Part shown: positions 33,954 through 44,050 of the stretch, one piece after another
Layout: every line of letters starts with the position of its first letter
How positions within the stretch are numbered: the first letter of the stretch is position 1
Source: Pseudodesulfovibrio nedwellii
GTDB taxonomy: Bacteria > Desulfobacterota > Desulfovibrionia > Desulfovibrionales > Desulfovibrionaceae
Direction of reading: 5' to 3'
Assembly: GCF_027923765.1 (NCBI RefSeq)
Contig: NZ_AP026709.1
Location: forward strand, 1,173,501 to 1,237,500
DNA: 64,000 bases
Program-made: the position numbers and the translations under genes
Notes under the pieces: model-generated
What the model was told of the DNA's origin: nothing
The model's database searches: none
Seen by the model: only the letters and a program-made list of their open reading frames with translations

Positions 33954-35429
33954 ATGGAAACAGCTCAAGCTGCCAAACCCTCATTCGACTGGAAACGCCT
34001 GGTGTTCATGCTCCTCGGCGTCGTACTCTTCGCCGTTGTCTACTTCGCTCCGGCATGGCCGGACGCAATTGACCCCATGGGTCAGCACTTTCCCCTGCCT
34101 ACGGAAGCTAAAGGTGCCATCGCCGTTTTCCTGCTGGCCGGTACATGGTGGGTCTTTGAAGTCGTCCCCATCGGCGTCACTTCATTAATGATCGGTATTC
34201 TTCAGGTCATGTTCCTGATTCGCCCAGCTAAAGTGGCGTTCAAGGATTTCATGGATCCGTCCGTTCTCTTTATTTTCGCCTCCATCATGATCGGTCTGGT
34301 TTTCACGAAGACTGGCCTGACAAAACGACTTGCATACAAAATGCTTGATGTCGTAGGCGAACGTACCTCAATGATCTATCTCGGCGTCTTCGTGGTCACG
34401 GCCGCCCTGACCCACATTATGGCGCACACCGCTGTGGCAGCCACCATATATCCGCTGCTGCTCGCCATTTACGCATTGTACGGTGAAGGCGACAAACCCA
34501 CTAAGTTCGGTAAGGGATTGTTCATAGGTATGGCCTACGTGGCCGGTGCCGGTTCCGTTGTCACCCTGCTTGGTGCAGCCCGGGGAGCAGTAGCTCTCGG
34601 CTTCTACAAGGAAATCGTCAACGTAGACATCGGCTTCTTCGAGCTGAGTTACTACATGGCACCCATAGGTTGGGCCATGACCTTCCTGCTGTGGGGCTTC
34701 TTCATGATCGTATGCAAGCCTGAAAAAGACCGTATTCCCGGCCTGAGAGAAAAAGCGCGTGAACTCAACGCAAAAATGGGCCGCTTAACCCGTGATGAGA
34801 TCATGGCTGCCGTCATCGTTGGTGGTGTCATCTGTATCATGTCCTTACGCTCCTTTGTCCCGGCCCTTCAAGCTGTAGACAAAACCGCCATCATTCTTTG
34901 CTCCTCAGTTCTCTTCTTTGTCTTCAAGATCCTTGATCTAAAAGACCTCGAAGACATCCCCTGGAACATCATCCTGCTGTTCGCCGGTGCCATGTCCATT
35001 GGTTTCTGTCTCTGGGAAACCGGTGCAGCAAAATGGATGGCCGTTAACTGGCTGGTCATGTTCCAGGATGCGAACTGGTTTATCTTCGTCATGTCCATCG
35101 CCTTCTTCGTCATGATGATGACCAACTTCATCATGAACGTGGCGGCCATCGCCATATCGTTACCGGTTGCCCTCGTTATCGCGCCTTACCTTGGCGTGGC
35201 TCCCGAAGTCATCCTGTACGCCTCTCTGGTTGTTGCTGGTATGCCTTTCCTGCTCCTTGTCGGCGCAGCTCCCAACGCCATTGCATACGACTCTGGACAG
35301 TTCACCACGGGTGAATTCTTCGGCTGGGGCGTTCCCGCTTCCATCCTGCTCATGGTTGTTGTCGGTCTTGCAATCCTCGTCATCTGGCCGATTATGGGTA
35401 TGCCCATCACGCTGCCCGCAGGCGGTTAA
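33954..35429 (+). CDS. DASS/SLC13-family sodium-coupled anion transporter
   Basis: Inner-membrane carrier of 491 aa with about 11-12 segments. Seen: PLPTEAKGAIAVFLLAGTWWVFEVVPIGVTSLM near the start, and MTNFIMNVAAIAISLPVALVIAP and AAPNAIAYDSGQFTTGEFF near the end, matching the substrate- and Na+-site motifs of the divalent anion:Na+ symporters. Likely substrates are dicarboxylates or sulfate. AAGGAG precedes the ATG at 33954. It lies in the same operon as the CBS gene and ends at a terminator. Confidence 0.9.
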   Translation: METAQAAKPSFDWKRLVFMLLGVVLFAVVYFAPAWPDAIDPMGQHFPLPTEAKGAIAVFLLAGTWWVFEVVPIGVTSLMIGILQVMFLIRPAKVAFKDFMDPSVLFIFASIMIGLVFTKTGLTKRLAYKMLDVVGERTSMIYLGVFVVTAALTHIMAHTAVAATIYPLLLAIYALYGEGDKPTKFGKGLFIGMAYVAGAGSVVTLLGAARGAVALGFYKEIVNVDIGFFELSYYMAPIGWAMTFLLWGFFMIVCKPEKDRIPGLREKARELNAKMGRLTRDEIMAAVIVGGVICIMSLRSFVPALQAVDKTAIILCSSVLFFVFKILDLKDLEDIPWNIILLFAGAMSIGFCLWETGAAKWMAVNWLVMFQDANWFIFVMSIAFFVMMMTNFIMNVAAIAISLPVALVIAPYLGVAPEVILYASLVVAGMPFLLLVGAAPNAIAYDSGQFTTGEFFGWGVPASILLMVVVGLAILVIWPIMGMPITLPAGG

Positions 35430-35460
35430 CAGTCGACAGTTTGTATAAGACAATATAATA

Positions 35461-35496
35461 ACGGCTGCCATCTTCGATGCATGGCAGCCGTCTTTT
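35461..35496 (+). terminator. Terminator after SLC13 gene
   Basis: Perfect 11-bp stem ACGGCTGCCAT/ATGGCAGCCGT with a 9-nt loop, then TCTTTT. It lies only 28 nt before the next gene, so that gene needs read-through or a promoter inside this short gap. Confidence 0.85.
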
Positions 35497-35523
35497 CATA
35501 AAACATAAAACCACGTGAGAATC

Positions 35524-36945
35524 ATGGAAAAACTCGAAGCCCTCTTTGATCACATCGCGGCCCGGGTCAACGTCAACTTGAAGCCCATGGGCATTGACGT
35601 TCGCCCCCTGCTTAATAATGCTATCCCAAGAGAGAGACATCTCCTCTACTATGCGTTTTATGCTCTGACCGAAGACCATCCAATTAGCTTCAGATTCACC
35701 AACTCCAATCTCTCCGGTTCCTATTTCCTCGGCAAAACACAGGTTGATCGCTCTGTTCTGTATAAATCAGATATTCGAGGCGATGAGCTCAAACAAAAAG
35801 GTGACGTAGTTGAATTCAATGGCGTCAAAACCAAACTCTTCTACGACGAAGTCATCCGTATCACCAACTCTTTCCTGGTAAAGACACTGGTGCACAATCA
35901 ATCAAAGAACCCTGAAATTCCTGAGGTATTCCGCATCCTCAACACCGTGGCCATGCACTATTCGAATATCCACGGGACCACCACGGAAGGCGTTTATCTC
36001 GGTCCCTTCTCCACAGTAGATCTCTCCGTCATGCACAATTGTGTTGTGGGCGACTTCGCTTATGTACAGGCAGGCGACCTTTCCCGTGTAAACATTGAAC
36101 CAGGACGCATCTGGCTCAAGGCAGGAGACCTGTTCGAATTCAACTATGTCTATCCCGAAGGCGTGGTGGATAAATACGTTAAACTCGACGAGAACGGCAA
36201 ACTCACAGGACAATTCATTGAATACGTGGACGACTTCAAAGAAGACTTCGTTCCAATCTATTCGACTGCCGCACCTGAAACAGACGTCATCATTCCAGAA
36301 TCCGCTTATGTCAGCCCCTATGCCGTCATCAAGGGACACTGTGAAATCGGTGAAAACGCTCTTATCGTTCAACGAGCCCACGTCGAAAATTCCATCATCG
36401 GAGAGGGAGCCAACGCACAGGAGAACTGCTACATCAAGAACTCCATATTCGAAGGCAACAACGTCACAGCTCACGGCGGCAAGGTCATCCATACCCGCAA
36501 TGGCAAAAACGTATTCGTCGGGTTCAATTCATTTGTCCACGGCACCGAATCCTGTCCCATCATCATTGGCCAAGATTCCATTGTCATGCCCCATACTATT
36601 ATTGATGCCGAAGAGCCTATCGAGATACCTGAAAATTCGGCAATCTGGGGATATGTAACCAAGCAAGCCGATCTCGCAACTCAGTGCGTCAGCTTGGATG
36701 ATCTGGCAAAAACAACCGAAATAACCTTAGGTAATGCCACATTCAAAGGTGATGGCATGGCTTTTGTAAAGGCATTCAAACATCGCATCGATCACATCCG
36801 TGAAGAAAACGGTGCGTATTTCGACGGCTCGGATAAAACCCGCGGCCATGCACAGAAGACTCAGGACGCATGCTTCAACATCCTCCAGCCCTTCCAGTCC
36901 GGGCCGGAAGCAGGCATGTATCCTACCATGACAATCGGCGACTAG
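35524..36945 (+). CDS. Left-handed beta-helix (hexapeptide repeat) protein of unknown function
   Basis: 473-aa cytoplasmic protein. Its centre and C-terminal half contain hexapeptide repeats of the left-handed beta-helix kind, for example VIIPESAYVSPYAVIKGHCEIGENALIVQRAHVENSIIG and CPIIIGQDSIVMPHTIIDAEEPIEIPENSAIWGYV. These are usual in acyl- or nucleotidyl-transferases and in gamma-carbonic-anhydrase-like proteins. No catalytic signature could be fixed. The N-terminal 150 residues look unlike any family I know. The ATG at 35524 is preceded by GAGA. It is surrounded by two Na+-linked transporters. Confidence 0.72.
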   Translation: MEKLEALFDHIAARVNVNLKPMGIDVRPLLNNAIPRERHLLYYAFYALTEDHPISFRFTNSNLSGSYFLGKTQVDRSVLYKSDIRGDELKQKGDVVEFNGVKTKLFYDEVIRITNSFLVKTLVHNQSKNPEIPEVFRILNTVAMHYSNIHGTTTEGVYLGPFSTVDLSVMHNCVVGDFAYVQAGDLSRVNIEPGRIWLKAGDLFEFNYVYPEGVVDKYVKLDENGKLTGQFIEYVDDFKEDFVPIYSTAAPETDVIIPESAYVSPYAVIKGHCEIGENALIVQRAHVENSIIGEGANAQENCYIKNSIFEGNNVTAHGGKVIHTRNGKNVFVGFNSFVHGTESCPIIIGQDSIVMPHTIIDAEEPIEIPENSAIWGYVTKQADLATQCVSLDDLAKTTEITLGNATFKGDGMAFVKAFKHRIDHIREENGAYFDGSDKTRGHAQKTQDACFNILQPFQSGPEAGMYPTMTIGD

Positions 36946-36996
36946 ACTGTCTGGAAATCGCCACGGTATTCACATTGATTTGAGGAGAAAGTAACA

Positions 36997-38616
36997 ATGT
37001 CCCAATCCCTGACCCAGGCCTTTGGCAGAAACTTTCTCGGCAACGCGCCGAGCTGGTACAAGTTAGCCATTCTGGCTTTTCTTGTCATCAACCCGATTCT
37101 TGTCTACACCGTCGGTCCGTTTATAGCGGGCTGGGTGTTGATCGCCGAATTCATCTTCACCTTGGCAATGGCTTTGAAATGCTATCCGTTGCCTCCGGGT
37201 GGTCTGCTGGCCATTCAGGCAGTTTTTCTTGGCCTGACCAAACCAGAAACGGTCTACCATGAAGCACTAAACAACTTTGAAGTCATCCTGCTCCTGATCT
37301 TCATGGTCGCAGGCATCTACTTCATGAAAGACTTCCTGCAATTCACCTTCACCCGCATCCTGACCAAAGTACGCTCAAAAATCGTCATCTCCCTGCTGTT
37401 CTGTTTTGCAGGCGCATTCCTGTCCGCTTTCCTCGATGCTTTGACCGTTACCGCTGTCATCATCGCCGTGGCCTACGGGTTCTATAATGTCTATCATCGA
37501 TACGCCTCCGGCAAAACAATGAGCTGCTCCCATGACCTCTGTTCCGATGAGGCCGTCAAAGAAGCTGCCCGCCAGGAACTTCTGGACTTTCGAGCCTTTC
37601 TGCGCAACCTGATGATGCACGGTGCAGTTGGTACTGCTCTCGGTGGCGTCTGCACTATCGTTGGTGAGCCACAGAACCTGCTCATCGGTTCCGAAATGGG
37701 CTGGCACTTCATTCCTTTCTTCCTCAAAGTTGCTCCTGTCTCCATGCCCGTGCTCGCCACTGGCCTGTTGACCTGTGTGCTCGTGGAAAAGTTCCATATC
37801 TTCGGATACGGTGCACAAATGCCGGGCAATATCCGCTCACATTTGCTTGAAACCGCCATTCAAATGGAAGAAAAACGCGGCATGCGCGGCAAAGCCAAAT
37901 TGATCGTTCAGGCCCTGATCGGTGTCTGGTTAATCGTTTCTTTGGCCATGCATCTGGCCGCTGTCGGTATCATCGGCCTGTCTGTCATCGTTCTGTTGAC
38001 CTGTTTCAACGGTTTCACTGATGAACACCAGCTTGGACCAGCATTCGAAGAGGCTCTGCCTTTCACCGCCCTGCTCGTGGTTTTCTTCTCCATTGTCGGT
38101 GTCATCCACGACCAACATCTGTTCGCTCCGGTCATGGACATCGTTCTGTCCATGAAGGGACAAACACAGCTCGCAGCCTACTATGTGGCTAACGGTGTCC
38201 TGTCCATGATCTCGGACAATGTGTTTGTGGCGACTGTGTACATCTCGGAAACCAAGATGCACTTCACCAACCTGCTCGGCACCTTCCCCGGTGTGGAAGA
38301 TAGCGTCGCTCTCATGGAAAGGCTGACCGACGGTCATCTGGACCGCGCACAGACCATTTTGTCTCTGCCCGCAGCCATCCAGGGTCAGGTTACCGACATG
38401 ATGAACCACTTCGACAAGCTGGCAGTCGCCATTAATACGGGTACCAACATCCCGTCCGTGGCAACTCCCAACGGTCAGGCCGCCTTCCTATTCCTGCTGA
38501 CATCGGCTCTTGCCCCGGTCATCAGGCTCTCATACGGCCGCATGGTTGTACTGGCTCTGCCTTACACCATCACAATGTCGATAATGGGTCTCATCGCCAC
38601 CTACTACTTCATGTAA
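36997..38616 (+). CDS. nhaB: Na+/H+ antiporter of the NhaB type
   Basis: 539-aa inner-membrane antiporter expelling Na+ in exchange for H+. Seen: [28 protein letters not shown] at the start, [54 protein letters not shown], and [27 protein letters not shown], all typical of NhaB. AGGAG lies 10 nt upstream of the ATG. With the SLC13 carrier upstream it could recycle Na+ brought in by symport. It has its own strong terminator. Confidence 0.94.
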   Translation: MSQSLTQAFGRNFLGNAPSWYKLAILAFLVINPILVYTVGPFIAGWVLIAEFIFTLAMALKCYPLPPGGLLAIQAVFLGLTKPETVYHEALNNFEVILLLIFMVAGIYFMKDFLQFTFTRILTKVRSKIVISLLFCFAGAFLSAFLDALTVTAVIIAVAYGFYNVYHRYASGKTMSCSHDLCSDEAVKEAARQELLDFRAFLRNLMMHGAVGTALGGVCTIVGEPQNLLIGSEMGWHFIPFFLKVAPVSMPVLATGLLTCVLVEKFHIFGYGAQMPGNIRSHLLETAIQMEEKRGMRGKAKLIVQALIGVWLIVSLAMHLAAVGIIGLSVIVLLTCFNGFTDEHQLGPAFEEALPFTALLVVFFSIVGVIHDQHLFAPVMDIVLSMKGQTQLAAYYVANGVLSMISDNVFVATVYISETKMHFTNLLGTFPGVEDSVALMERLTDGHLDRAQTILSLPAAIQGQVTDMMNHFDKLAVAINTGTNIPSVATPNGQAAFLFLLTSALAPVIRLSYGRMVVLALPYTITMSIMGLIATYYFM

Positions 38617-38635
38617 TTCAAACGCACGAAAAATA

Positions 38636-38669
38636 AAAAGGGTCTGCACTGTGTGCGGACCCTTTTTTT
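38636..38669 (+). terminator. Terminator after nhaB
   Basis: Long stem AAAAGGGTCTGCAC/GTGCGGACCCTTTT (one G-U) with a TGT loop, followed by a run of T. Confidence 0.93.
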
Positions 38670-38889
38670 CTGTCATATATTAATTTCGAAAAGAGATCTC
38701 GACACCCTAAAATTAAAAAGATGGCTCAATATAAGAACTCTACATCGCATCAAAATAAACAAAATGCACCATGCTCGACATGATACGCTTTATTGACTGG
38801 TTTAAAACACAACCAATCCTGCGGTCCTCAGCTCTACTGAGGCCATATATATCGCGACGAATAAATCGCTTATATGTCAAACGTGTCCG

Positions 38890-39267
38890 CTAGGCGTCAT
38901 TCACCTTGGGAGAATCTGTCAAATGCTCCTTGCACAGCCAGATAAGAGACTGATGCTTGGTATCAAAATGGGGATGAACACCGTGGTTCGTTCCGCAAAC
39001 AGCGCACGTATGTTCGGCTTCCCATTCGCACTGCGGATAGCAGTCCATATTGTTGAGCATCTGATTGAACCGGCTGATAATTGGAAACATGGGATGATCC
39101 GCATGTCTCCGCCGGTCCTTACTGTTCAGTTTCCCGTTGTCGTTCACCTTGACCGTAATCATGCGGGAACGATTAATGAGACCTTCCTTTTTGTTCATGA
39201 CAATCTTGGTCGGCTCTTCCCATCGACAAATAATCCGTTTTCGGTCCTGATCAAAACGCATAGACAT
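38890..39267 (-). CDS. Hypothetical protein with Cys/His-rich C-terminus
   Basis: 125-aa cytoplasmic protein that I do not recognise. The C-terminal third has four Cys and several His (CYPQCEWEAEHTCAVCG, then HPHFDTKH and CKEH), consistent with one bound zinc ion. The N-terminal part is basic. AAGGAGGATGCC precedes the ATG at 39267, which is preferred to an upstream in-frame start at 39411 that would overlap the Dabb gene. Transcribed on minus after the Dabb gene. The 220 nt between it and the nhaB terminator show only a small CCTCAG/CTGAGG hairpin at 38826-38842. Confidence 0.65.
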   Translation of the reverse strand: MSMRFDQDRKRIICRWEEPTKIVMNKKEGLINRSRMITVKVNDNGKLNSKDRRRHADHPMFPIISRFNQMLNNMDCYPQCEWEAEHTCAVCGTNHGVHPHFDTKHQSLIWLCKEHLTDSPKVNDA

Positions 39268-39373
39268 GGCATCCTCCTTGGCGCGGCTTTTCGTTCCTTC
39301 TCTGCCGCGTTCGTTTGGATTCACACCGCCGTGCATCACCCTCTCTGAAACCGATTCGATCCAATCCAATTTC

Positions 39374-39676
39374 CTAAACGACATAATCCAAAGCCTTACG
39401 GCCTGCTGCAACCTTCTTCACGAAAGCAACGCATGCCTGATGCTCAGGATGGCCCTGATAATGATTCAAAGCATCCACGTCGTCATGTTCCGAACACAAA
39501 ACAATGTGGCATTCCGGCTCAGCAGCAACTATGTCATTACTGACTTCAATATGCTGCAACCCTTCAATTCGCCCGTTGAGCAATTCCAGCATCTCTTTCA
39601 TTTTTGCCCCGTTCTCCTGGGCAGATGCTCCCTCGGCTTCCTCTTTCAACGTCCACATTACTATATGTCTAATCAT
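39374..39676 (-). CDS. Dabb (stress-responsive alpha/beta barrel) family protein
   Basis: 100-aa cytoplasmic protein with the Dabb pattern: MIRHIVMWTLKEEA at the start, NDIVAAEPECHIVLCSEHDDVDALNHYQGHPEHQACVAFVKKV in the second half. Family members form dimeric ferredoxin-like barrels; many have no known role. AAAGGA precedes the ATG. It is next to the hypothetical zinc-ribbon-like gene on minus and divergent from the sensor kinase. Confidence 0.88.
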   Translation of the reverse strand: MIRHIVMWTLKEEAEGASAQENGAKMKEMLELLNGRIEGLQHIEVSNDIVAAEPECHIVLCSEHDDVDALNHYQGHPEHQACVAFVKKVAAGRKALDYVV

Positions 39677-39952
39677 TATTTTTTTCCTTTATTCTTTCCT
39701 CAATAATTACAAAATCATAGCCGAAATACTAAAAAAAGGACATTTGTATACTTAATTCACAATAAGCATTTTCGGACTATTTGTCACCCTGCCACGCCAA
39801 ATACAGAGAGAAAGAGTGGTACCTACAACCAAATACAAACCACTCTGGGAAAAAGGACAAAACTTGACATTATCAACCAAAGGCCCATCCTTTGCATATG
39901 TTTCGAGTAGTTTGAAAACACTTTGCATGAAGGGTGCCACCGCCGAGGATAT

Positions 39953-42595
39953 ATGAACAAATTGAAATGGACTTTACTCATTCTCGCCATATTCTGGCTG
40001 CTGCCGGGGTTGGCCGCTGCGGAAAAGCCAAAGAAAAGTATTCTGTACCTCAATTCCTACCACCACGGATACAGATGGTCTGACTCAATTCTTGAAGGCG
40101 TCCGTTCAGTGCTGGATAAAAGCCAATACAAAATCGACCTCCAAATTGAATATATGGATGCCAAGCGGTATAATTATGAAGACGTTACCGCCTTATTTCT
40201 TCGGCTCTATAAAGAAAAATTTGCGAACAAACAGTTTGACGCAGTCATGGTTTCCGACAATGACGCTTTCACGTTTGCCAGCCAATATAGGGGCGAACTT
40301 TTCCCCGGAGTTCCAATCATTTTCAGCGGCGTTAATGACTTTAAAGCCAATGATTTGAAACAGGATAATATTACCGGAATTGTTGAATTATTCGACATGG
40401 CCAAGACTCTGGAAGTAGCATTAAAGCTTCATCCGGAAAAGAAACGTATGGTCGTAGTCGGCGATTCATCTACGGCAGGAACAACCATCAAACATCAAAT
40501 CGAAGCAGTTGTTCCGCAGTTCAAAGACAGGCTGGTCGTTGATTACTGGATTGATATGTCCATGCGAACTGTTCTGGATCGCGTAAGCACCCTTCCAAAA
40601 GACACATTTCTGTTCGCCATTCCATCGTATCAAGTCATCAATGGTCGCTTTTCGACAGCTCAAGAAGTTGTCGAATCCATTTACGAATATTCCAGCGTAC
40701 CCATTTATACATGCTGGGAGTTCCTGCTTGGTCACGGTACTGTCGGCGGACGCATGATTTCAGGCTATCTCCATGGTCAAACAGCCGCCAAAGTAACACT
40801 CAAAGTGCTCAGTGGCATTCCAGCAGATTCTATCAAGGTTGCCAGAACTCCCATGGGTGAATATCTCTTTGATTACAACGTCATGAAACGACTCAAAATT
40901 CAAGAGAACCAACTTCCTGAAGGCAGCCGAATTATTAATGCACCCAAAGCATTTTACGAACTGCCAAAAGAACTTTTCTGGACCATCATGATCAGTTTTG
41001 CCTTGCTTCTCCTCATTCTCATATTCCTAATTATGGGCATGCTCGAACGCCGTAAGGTCGAACGCAAAGTCAAAGACCAGCTTGCCTTCCAACAAACCCT
41101 GATGGACACCGTTCCACAACTTGTTTCTTTGAAAGACGTAAAAGGCCGTTATCTTGGGACAAACCGAGCATTTGCTGAATTTTTCGGTATGGAAAGCAGT
41201 CATAGCGCAAACCGCAAAACTTCCCGAGACGTCATGCGGGACCCTGATTACATTGACTGGGCCGTGGGGGCAGACAAGGCTGTCATCCACAACCAGCATG
41301 CTTTCAGAAAAGTCAGACGGAAACTTTTGGATGCCAACGGTGATCCCGCATGGATTGAAGTCAACAAAGTCCCAATCAACGATCGTTCCGGCCAAATTGT
41401 CGGCGTGCTCAGTACCGCAGAAAATATCACTAAAGAGCGCAACCTGGAAAAACAACTTCTGCAATCCCAAAAGATGGAAGCTATCGGCACTCTTGCCGGT
41501 GGTATCGCTCATGATTTCAACAATATACTCACATCCATCATCAACTCCACAGAATTAGCTGTAGGGGATATCGACCCTGATACGGTCACAGGTAAAGACT
41601 TGAAACGAGTGCTCAAAGCAGCTCGAAGGGGTGGACGTGTCGTGAAGCAAATTCTTGCTTTCAGCCGACCGTCAACGGAAGGATTCCGGTCCACTGACGT
41701 GGGGGCGGTTATAACAGAAGTGCTTGGACTCATGGAATCTTCCATGCCAAGAAACATCGAAGTCCGATCAACCATAGCCTCTTCACTGGCCCATGTGCAT
41801 GCCGACCCCACCCAAATTCATCAGGTGGCGATGAACCTTTGTACCAATTCATTTCACGCTTTACGTGAAACCGGCGGCAGAATAGATGTCCGTCTGGATC
41901 AAGCAGATTTGGCAGAAGATGATGCTGACATGCTTGGATTAATCCCCGGAGAGTATGTCCGTTTGGTTATTGAAGACAATGGGCCGGGTATCCCGCCAGA
42001 CATACTGGATAAAATTTTTGACCCATTTTTCTCCACCAAGGACAAAACTGAAGGAACCGGACTAGGACTGGCGGTTGTACATGGTATTGTTCGAAGCCAT
42101 AAAGGCGGACTTCAAGTCACCCCACGCCGAGGCGGTGGCACTGCCTTTTTTATCTACTTGCCAAAATGCGAAGAAAACCAAGCTCTTAAAGGACCAGCTG
42201 CCAACACAAGTTCTTCGGTCGGCGCCCATATTCTTTTTGTTGAAGACGACCATGACCAACTGCATACTACTCCACGCCTGCTGGAAACAATGGGATGCAG
42301 GGTCGTTGCTCTGGATAACGCTGAAGCCGCTGCTGCCATGGTCTCCAACGGTCCGAACTCTTTTGATCTGGTCATCACGGATTACGACATGCCGGATGTC
42401 AGCGGCACACAATTGGCCGCACAACTCGCTGACATTGAACCAAATCTGCCCATTATTCTCGTTTCCGGCCGTGAAGATGCGGCAACTGCAGCTGCCCACT
42501 TGCCGAATATCCAACGGGTGGTTATCAAACCGTACGACAAAAAAGATTTGTCCCAAGCCATCAATAGCGTATTGACAATGACCGAGGGAGAGTAA
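39953..42595 (+). CDS. Hybrid sensor histidine kinase with ABC-substrate-binding-like sensor
   Basis: 880-aa membrane kinase. Seen: signal peptide to about residue 23; a periplasmic ABC-substrate-binding-type domain (ILYLNSYHHGYRWSDSILEGVRSV, VMVSDNDAFTFASQYR, MISGYLHGQTAAKVTLKVL), about 25-320; TM near 345-370; PAS (about 380-495); HisKA with GGIAHDFNNIL (His520); HATPase with DNGPGIPPDILDKIFDPFFSTKDKTEGTGLGL; and a C-terminal receiver (about 762-878, Asp810). GAGG lies before the ATG at 39953. It overlaps closely with the sigma54 response regulator (3-nt gap). By position it probably senses lactate or a related organic acid and controls the operon at 44971. Confidence 0.92.
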   Translation: MNKLKWTLLILAIFWLLPGLAAAEKPKKSILYLNSYHHGYRWSDSILEGVRSVLDKSQYKIDLQIEYMDAKRYNYEDVTALFLRLYKEKFANKQFDAVMVSDNDAFTFASQYRGELFPGVPIIFSGVNDFKANDLKQDNITGIVELFDMAKTLEVALKLHPEKKRMVVVGDSSTAGTTIKHQIEAVVPQFKDRLVVDYWIDMSMRTVLDRVSTLPKDTFLFAIPSYQVINGRFSTAQEVVESIYEYSSVPIYTCWEFLLGHGTVGGRMISGYLHGQTAAKVTLKVLSGIPADSIKVARTPMGEYLFDYNVMKRLKIQENQLPEGSRIINAPKAFYELPKELFWTIMISFALLLLILIFLIMGMLERRKVERKVKDQLAFQQTLMDTVPQLVSLKDVKGRYLGTNRAFAEFFGMESSHSANRKTSRDVMRDPDYIDWAVGADKAVIHNQHAFRKVRRKLLDANGDPAWIEVNKVPINDRSGQIVGVLSTAENITKERNLEKQLLQSQKMEAIGTLAGGIAHDFNNILTSIINSTELAVGDIDPDTVTGKDLKRVLKAARRGGRVVKQILAFSRPSTEGFRSTDVGAVITEVLGLMESSMPRNIEVRSTIASSLAHVHADPTQIHQVAMNLCTNSFHALRETGGRIDVRLDQADLAEDDADMLGLIPGEYVRLVIEDNGPGIPPDILDKIFDPFFSTKDKTEGTGLGLAVVHGIVRSHKGGLQVTPRRGGGTAFFIYLPKCEENQALKGPAANTSSSVGAHILFVEDDHDQLHTTPRLLETMGCRVVALDNAEAAAAMVSNGPNSFDLVITDYDMPDVSGTQLAAQLADIEPNLPIILVSGREDAATAAAHLPNIQRVVIKPYDKKDLSQAINSVLTMTEGE

Positions 42596-42598
42596 CAA

Positions 42599-44041
42599 GT
42601 GGCCCGGATTCTGATTATCGATGATGACTTCGAAATCTGTGAGACCATGGAAAGCCTGATAACCAGGCTCTCGCATGAATGTGCTTCGGCGCACACCATG
42701 GATGAAGGCATGCGTCTGGCAAGTAAAAGCGAATTCGACGTGATATTCCTTGATGTCAGTTTGCCCGACGGCAACGGGCTGAACATATTGCCTGACATTA
42801 TGGCCCTGCCCAATCCGCCCGAAGTCATCATCTTGACCGGCAAGGGCGATCCTGATGGAGCCGAACTGGCTATCAAAGGCGGAGCATGGGATTATCTACT
42901 CAAACCGTCCAGCATCCGTGAAATATCCCTCACCCTTGGTCGCGCTCTGAAATATCATGAGAAAAAAGGCGGAGCCAACAGTATTGGTTCTCTGGATCTG
43001 ACCGGTGTTGTTGGCGAAAGCCCAAGCATTAAAGCGAGCTTCAACCTTTTATCACAAGCGGCCCGATCTGATTCCAATGCCCTTATTACCGGACAAACCG
43101 GCACGGGCAAGGAGTTGTTCGCAGCGACAATCCATGAAAATTCAAAACGAAAATCCGGGAATTTTGTCGTTGTAGACTGCGCAGGACTGACGGAATCCCT
43201 ATTAGAATCAACACTATACGGGCATCGAAAAGGCGCTTTCACCGGGGCGCAAAAAGATCGTATAGGCTTAATCAAACTGGCTGACAATGGCACGCTTTTC
43301 CTTGATGAAGTGGGAGAAATGCCACTTTCCATGCAAAAAGCTTTTCTCAGAGTCCTTCAGGAACGAACTTTCCGCCCTGTGGGCGATACACGGGAACAAA
43401 CCAGTAATTTCAGACTGGTGGCTGCAACAAATCGCAATCTTGATGACATGGTCGACAAAGGCGAATTTCGCTCAGATCTGCTCTACAGACTCAAAACCAT
43501 GCACATTCATCTGCCACCACTCATGAACCGCCCTGAAGACATCCGCGCCCTCAGCATTTTCCGTGTTCAACAACTCTGCAAGCAGTACGGTATGGAGTCA
43601 AAAACGCTCGGATCTGATTTTCACCCGGCTTTGGCAAGCTACAATTGGCCGGGTAACGTACGGGAATTATTCAATACACTAGAACGAGCCGTAGTCGCGT
43701 CCGGTGATGAAAAAACGCTCTACGCCATGCATCTGCCTCGTGAACTCCGCATCAAGATGGCCAAGGCACAAATCGAACGCATGACCGGAACTGAAGTCGT
43801 ATCCGACAAAACAGACACCACAGTAGCCGAGCCAGTCCGAAAAATCGGACAAGACATATTTGAAGATATTTTCGATCAGGAATTGCCCACTCTCAGAGAC
43901 TTCAAAGGCATGGCAGAAAAGATTTATCTAGGCGAACTCATTCGACAATGTGACGGAGACCTTGCAAAAATACTTATCACATCCAAACTGTCTCGATCTC
44001 ATTTCTACAGCCTGCTTAAAAAGTACGGCCTTTCACTCTAG
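42599..44041 (+). CDS. Sigma54-dependent response regulator of the lactate operon
   Basis: 480-aa NtrC-type activator. Seen: receiver with LIIDDD and phospho-acceptor Asp52 (FLDVSLPDGNG), AAA+ with Walker A GQTGTGKE, intact GAFTGA at 212-217, Walker B LFLDEVGE, and a C-terminal helix-turn-helix ending SRSHFYSLLKKYGLSL. The start is GTG at 42599 after GGGAGAG. Partner of the kinase 3 nt upstream. In Desulfovibrio vulgaris a regulator in this position controls the lactate operon through sigma54, and here a near-consensus -24/-12 element lies before por. Confidence 0.93.
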   Translation: MARILIIDDDFEICETMESLITRLSHECASAHTMDEGMRLASKSEFDVIFLDVSLPDGNGLNILPDIMALPNPPEVIILTGKGDPDGAELAIKGGAWDYLLKPSSIREISLTLGRALKYHEKKGGANSIGSLDLTGVVGESPSIKASFNLLSQAARSDSNALITGQTGTGKELFAATIHENSKRKSGNFVVVDCAGLTESLLESTLYGHRKGAFTGAQKDRIGLIKLADNGTLFLDEVGEMPLSMQKAFLRVLQERTFRPVGDTREQTSNFRLVAATNRNLDDMVDKGEFRSDLLYRLKTMHIHLPPLMNRPEDIRALSIFRVQQLCKQYGMESKTLGSDFHPALASYNWPGNVRELFNTLERAVVASGDEKTLYAMHLPRELRIKMAKAQIERMTGTEVVSDKTDTTVAEPVRKIGQDIFEDIFDQELPTLRDFKGMAEKIYLGELIRQCDGDLAKILITSKLSRSHFYSLLKKYGLSL

Positions 44042-44050
44042 GAAATATCC

